Source of the DNA: Candidatus Mediterraneibacter merdipullorum
GTDB taxonomy: Bacteria > Bacillota > Clostridia > Lachnospirales > Lachnospiraceae
NCBI GenBank assembly: GCA_019117125.1
Contig: DXAL01000044.1
Span: forward strand, 1 to 51,476
DNA: 51,476 bases
Reading direction: 5' to 3'
Shown: positions 48,826 through 51,476 of the stretch, piece after piece
Layout of the letters: the number at the start of each line of letters is the position of its first letter
How positions within the stretch are numbered: the stretch's first letter is position 1
Notes under the pieces: generated by a model
Databases searched by the model: none
What the model saw: the letters and a program-made list of their open reading frames with translations, nothing else
Told to the model about the DNA's origin: nothing
Program-made: the position numbers and the translations under genes

Positions 48826-48873
48826 GCACCGCCTCAATGCTGTCCATGGGATGGCGTTGGGGCGGTGCTTTTA
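48826..48873 (+). terminator. Terminator after the small membrane protein
   Basis: GCACCGCCTCAATGC and GCGTTGGGGCGGTGC form a 15-pair stem (with two G-T pairs) and a 13-base loop, followed by TTTTA. Confidence 0.85.
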
Positions 48874-48960
48874 TACGAGGGGAAGCATCATTCGGAATGA
48901 TATACTACCGGTATGGTGTGGCTTTCAGCGGGAAGAAAGTAGAGATTGCGGTTGGATGAC

Positions 48961-48997
48961 AAAAGACAGGGGCGCCGTTTCGGCGCCCCTGTCTTTT
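48961..48997. terminator. Bidirectional terminator of the LacI gene
   Basis: AAAAGACAGGGGCGCCG and CGGCGCCCCTGTCTTTT form a perfect 17-pair stem with a 3-base loop. T runs exist on both strands. Confidence 0.95.
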
Positions 48998-49020
48998 GCC
49001 CTGGCACTGTTATGTCATGA

Positions 49021-50022
49021 TTAAAAAGATGTGGATTCCCGGAGAATGAGTTCGGTGTCCAGGATGAATTTCTGAGGCGGCTTGCCGGGGTCTGCAATCA
49101 TGGAAAGCAGGTGGGAGCATGCCATAAATCCCATATTGTGTTTCGGCTGGTTTACGGTTGTGATATTTGGGGTAGTCATAACAGAGATGTCGATATTGTC
49201 AAAACCGGTTACCATAATGTCTTCGGGAACCCGATAACCTTCCATGGCACATGCGCGCAAAGCAGCGGCAGCCATGATATCTGAGACGCAGACAATCGCG
49301 TCGGGGATGTCTGAGTTTTTCAGCATTGTGCAGATTGCGGGGACGGTCACGTTGAACTTGCCGTCCGGCACGGTAATCATATGAGCGGGATTTGGCGCAA
49401 GTCCCGCTTCTGCCAGTGTTTCCTTGAATCCCTGCAGACGAAGCCTGGCGTAAGTATAACGATTGGTATCGCAGTTGACAAGGGAGATGTTCCGCCTGCC
49501 TGCCGTGAGAAGATAACGTATCAGTTTTCTGGTGGCTTCCAGGTTGTCGATTGTGATATAGGAAACGCTGTCTGTCTCGTTGAACTCACTGCACTGGATG
49601 ACCATGGTGCGGGCTTTCAGCTGGTCCAGGACTGATTCCTCCAGCTTCTGCATGATGATAACACCAGAGATGTCTGACTGTATGATGAAATGAATAATCT
49701 GCTGGATATTAAACGTTGTGAGCATCTCATTGATGATGAGCAGCTGGCATCCGTTCTGATTGGCGGCATCCTGTATCCCCTGTGCAATATCTGTATAAAA
49801 CGGGTTGTTAAGTACAGGAACGATGGCGAGGATGCGCTTTTCGCATGGAGCGGCAGGAAGGGAATCCGGAAGGGAACCGCCAAGTTCTTCCACAGCGCTG
49901 TATATCTTTTTTAACGTTGCATGGTGGACCAGATGAGGCTGCCGGAACGCTCTCGAAATCGTCGCCGGGGATATCCCGAGTTTTTCTGATATTTTTGAAT
50001 AGGGTATATTTGATTTATTCAT
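49021..50022 (-). CDS. LacI-family transcriptional regulator
   Basis: A 333-residue regulator. The N-terminal helix-turn-helix YSKISEKLGISPATISRAFRQ is followed by a periplasmic-binding-protein-like sensor domain (RILAIVPVLNNPFYTDIAQG, later PDAIVCVSDIMAAAAL and VTGFDNIDI). It is divergent from the sugar-binding lipoprotein gene, so it probably controls that operon. Its ribosome site is weak. The ligand is presumably the sugar carried by the transporter. Confidence 0.92.
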   Translation of the reverse strand: MNKSNIPYSKISEKLGISPATISRAFRQPHLVHHATLKKIYSAVEELGGSLPDSLPAAPCEKRILAIVPVLNNPFYTDIAQGIQDAANQNGCQLLIINEMLTTFNIQQIIHFIIQSDISGVIIMQKLEESVLDQLKARTMVIQCSEFNETDSVSYITIDNLEATRKLIRYLLTAGRRNISLVNCDTNRYTYARLRLQGFKETLAEAGLAPNPAHMITVPDGKFNVTVPAICTMLKNSDIPDAIVCVSDIMAAAALRACAMEGYRVPEDIMVTGFDNIDISVMTTPNITTVNQPKHNMGFMACSHLLSMIADPGKPPQKFILDTELILRESTSF

Positions 50023-50063
50023 TCGGTTCCAGACTCCATTTCCTGTTTGATGCTTCTAAACTC

Positions 50064-50092
50064 ATCATATCGGATTCAAAAGTCTCCGTCAA
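50064..50092 (-). promoter_or_regulatory. Promoter of the LacI gene
   Basis: On the minus strand TTGACG (50087-50092) and TATGAT (50064-50069) are 17 bases apart. Confidence 0.75.
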
Positions 50093-50119
50093 GTAAAAAG
50101 ACATAAATAATGAAAATAA

Positions 50120-50135
50120 TTTCATAAAAATGAAA
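50120..50135. promoter_or_regulatory. Palindrome, candidate LacI operator 1
   Basis: TTTCATAAAAATGAAA: 6-base inverted arms around AAAA, about 30 bases upstream of the LacI promoter. Symmetry and size fit LacI-type operators. Confidence 0.45.
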
Positions 50136-50262
50136 CGAATAAACGGGTGTGATAGAGATTCGTGAATATAAATATGTGAAAGTAACCAAAAATGCAAATT
50201 ATATGAAAATATATATGGCAAAATACATAAAATTACAGAAATAAATTTGTGTATACTGCAAG

Positions 50263-50287
50263 AAATTTCAGAAATAAAATGAAATTT
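50263..50287. promoter_or_regulatory. Palindrome, candidate LacI operator 2
   Basis: AAATTTCA, 9 bases, TGAAATTT: perfect 8-base arms, ending 13 bases before the -35 of the lipoprotein gene. It shares the TTTCA/TGAAA core with the palindrome at 50120. Confidence 0.45.
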
Positions 50288-50299
50288 ATGAAAAAATGA

Positions 50300-50328
50300 T
50301 TGTAATCCAAGGAGTGCGGGACTATAAT
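50300..50328 (+). promoter_or_regulatory. Promoter of the sugar-binding lipoprotein gene
   Basis: TTGTAA (50300-50305) and TATAAT (50323-50328), 17 bases apart. The rest of this 350-base gap is AT-rich with short palindromes. Confidence 0.75.
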
Positions 50329-50374
50329 CTAGGTAAATAAAAAGCGGTGGAACCGCAGAAGGAGGAATCTTATT

Positions 50375-51352
50375 ATGAAAGCTATGAAACGGTTTCTGGC
50401 TGTATTAATGGCATCGGCTATGACGTTTTCACTCGCGGCATGTGGAAGCGCAGATGATGGAAGTACAGCAGACAGCAGCGAGAACACGCAGGAAGCGGGC
50501 AGCGAGTCTTCAGGCGGAGATTCGGAAGGCGTAAAAATCGGCTACATATCTCCCGGACCGGATACATGGTATCTGCGAGCAGAGGAGGGCGCGCAGTGGG
50601 CTTGTGAAAAAGCTGGTGCAGAGTTCCTTTCTGTAAACTCAAACCGTGATTCCGAGCAGGAGCAGACGAATATCGACTACCTGATTGATGAAGGTGTTGA
50701 CTGCATCGTTATCCTTTCCTGGAATGAGGCAGGATGCGTATCAGCAGCGGAAAAATGCAAGGAAGCCGGCATCGGATGCGTTGTATTTGACGCATGCGGC
50801 GTCATGAAAAACCATGATGTAGACATCACGGCATCGGTAGACTTTGACTGGCAGAGCATGGGCGGCACATATGTAGACTGGATGGCAGAGACTTATCCGG
50901 GTGAAGATTATGTATTTATCAGCGGAACACCGGACAGCGTTGTATGCCAGACTCTGGAAGCAAGCCTTGCCGAAGCTACAGAAGCATCCGGCGAGATGGA
51001 ATGTGTAGACGTCAGATACGGACAGTATGACCCGGAAACTTCTGCAAATGAGGCGGAAGACCTTGTGAATTCCGGACTTGACTTCTCCATCATCGGATGC
51101 ATCAATGAAGACTGTGCAGCTGCAGTCATCACCCGCCTCCAGGATATGGGCGTAGATGACCAGTATCACGTATTTGCACAGAACGGTTCTGAAACAGGCG
51201 TGGACCTCATGAAGGCAGGTTCCCTTGAATTTACAATCGCTTCCTCACCGGGACTGGAAGGAGCAGTTGCAGTATTTGCAGGCATCGATGCAGTGACGAA
51301 CGACAAAGAACCGAACCAGTTTATCGACTGCCCGATTGCTCCTGTGATGTAG
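50375..51352 (+). CDS. Sugar ABC transporter substrate-binding lipoprotein
   Basis: A 325-residue protein. The signal peptide ends in the lipobox LAAC (Cys23), followed by a Ser/Glu-rich linker and a type I binding-protein domain (VKIGYISPGPDTWYLRAEEG, later VDCIVILSWNE and DCAAAVITRLQDMGV). It has an unusual number of cysteines. The family delivers ribose-like or other sugars to an ABC importer. GGAGGAAT precedes the ATG. No ATPase or permease gene follows; instead a transposon gene begins, and the C-terminus (IDCPIAPVM) may be cut short. Confidence 0.88.
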   Translation: MKAMKRFLAVLMASAMTFSLAACGSADDGSTADSSENTQEAGSESSGGDSEGVKIGYISPGPDTWYLRAEEGAQWACEKAGAEFLSVNSNRDSEQEQTNIDYLIDEGVDCIVILSWNEAGCVSAAEKCKEAGIGCVVFDACGVMKNHDVDITASVDFDWQSMGGTYVDWMAETYPGEDYVFISGTPDSVVCQTLEASLAEATEASGEMECVDVRYGQYDPETSANEAEDLVNSGLDFSIIGCINEDCAAAVITRLQDMGVDDQYHVFAQNGSETGVDLMKAGSLEFTIASSPGLEGAVAVFAGIDAVTNDKEPNQFIDCPIAPVM

Positions 51353-51403
51353 GACGGATTTTGCGGACATTCAAAATAAAAAAGAATGTGGAGGTAACAG
51401 ACA

Positions 51404-51476
51404 ATGGCAAAATCATTATTTGAGGAACTGGGCGGCAAATACGAAAGGCAAGGGGATTATTTGATACCGTGCTTAA
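51404..51476 (+). mobile_element. tnpV: Start of a tnpV-type transposon gene (partial)
   Basis: The last 73 bases encode MAKSLFEELGGKYERQGDYL and then IPCL before the window ends. This matches the start of TnpV proteins carried by clostridial conjugative transposons (recognition from memory). GTGGAGGTAAC precedes the ATG. The left boundary of the element probably lies between about 51340 and 51390. Confidence 0.75.

Noticed and set aside
48812-49024. Plus-strand ORF of 70 codons after the small membrane protein
   Set aside because: It spans two strong terminators and has no ribosome site.

Overview
The window looks like a chromosomal segment of a spore-forming, anaerobic gut Firmicute, most likely a Lachnospiraceae-type (Clostridium cluster XIVa) organism. 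The reasons are fairly high GC coding DNA, strong AGGAGG ribosome sites, the gene order tig-clpP-clpX-lon-engB, a rubredoxin, mannose-family PTS genes, a collagen-like surface or spore protein and a TnpV-type transposon gene. This placement is inferred from family recognition; no 16S gene is present.

Layout. Bases 1-2420 hold a small Cys-containing protein gene and a BlaI/M56 (BlaR1-like) regulatory pair, whose promoter carries two mirror-image BlaI-type operators. tRNA-Trp follows on the minus strand. Next come an ABC exporter pair (2765-5036) and a three-subunit molybdenum hydroxylase of the xanthine dehydrogenase family (5213-8818) with an alpha/beta hydrolase. An AT-rich two-gene cassette (9738-11031) resembles a HipA-like kinase that has lost its catalytic core plus a helix-turn-helix partner. 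Bases 11079-18344 hold proB, a PIN-PhoH ATPase, an HD hydrolase, polyphosphate kinase, a CorA channel, an XRE regulator and a CYTH triphosphate enzyme. A DJ-1 protein and a repeat-bearing spacer lead into the proteostasis block (tig, clpP, clpX, lon, engB; 19426-25832).

Bases 25822-33478 hold membrane proteins, rubredoxin, an MBL hydrolase, a C26 amidotransferase, an M19 dipeptidase, a UraA-type permease, a C39-like protein and the stranded C-terminal end of a sortase-anchored protein. An AbrB-type protein, argG, an AT-rich flavodoxin gene with a striking inverted repeat in its promoter, and malic enzyme follow. A glycosyltransferase sits directly upstream of a collagen-like GPTGATG-repeat protein that has a plausible sigma-K type promoter.

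Bases 40228-48155 form an amino-sugar uptake and catabolism locus: mannose-family PTS EIIB, EIIC and EIID, an unrecognised membrane-anchored protein, EIIA, an AgaS-like SIS enzyme, yajC, a divergent AraC regulator and nagA. A repeated AAGTGCAAG motif occurs upstream of the PTS operon and again in the araC-nagA intergenic region, which makes it a good candidate for the AraC binding site. The window ends with a LacI regulator facing a sugar-binding lipoprotein gene, and with the start of a tnpV gene that suggests a mobile element interrupts the transporter operon.

No CRISPR array, rRNA or complete insertion sequence was seen. The strongest candidates for undescribed biology are the broken HipA-like cassette, the AraC/PTS regulon with its extra membrane protein, and the glycosyltransferase/collagen pair.
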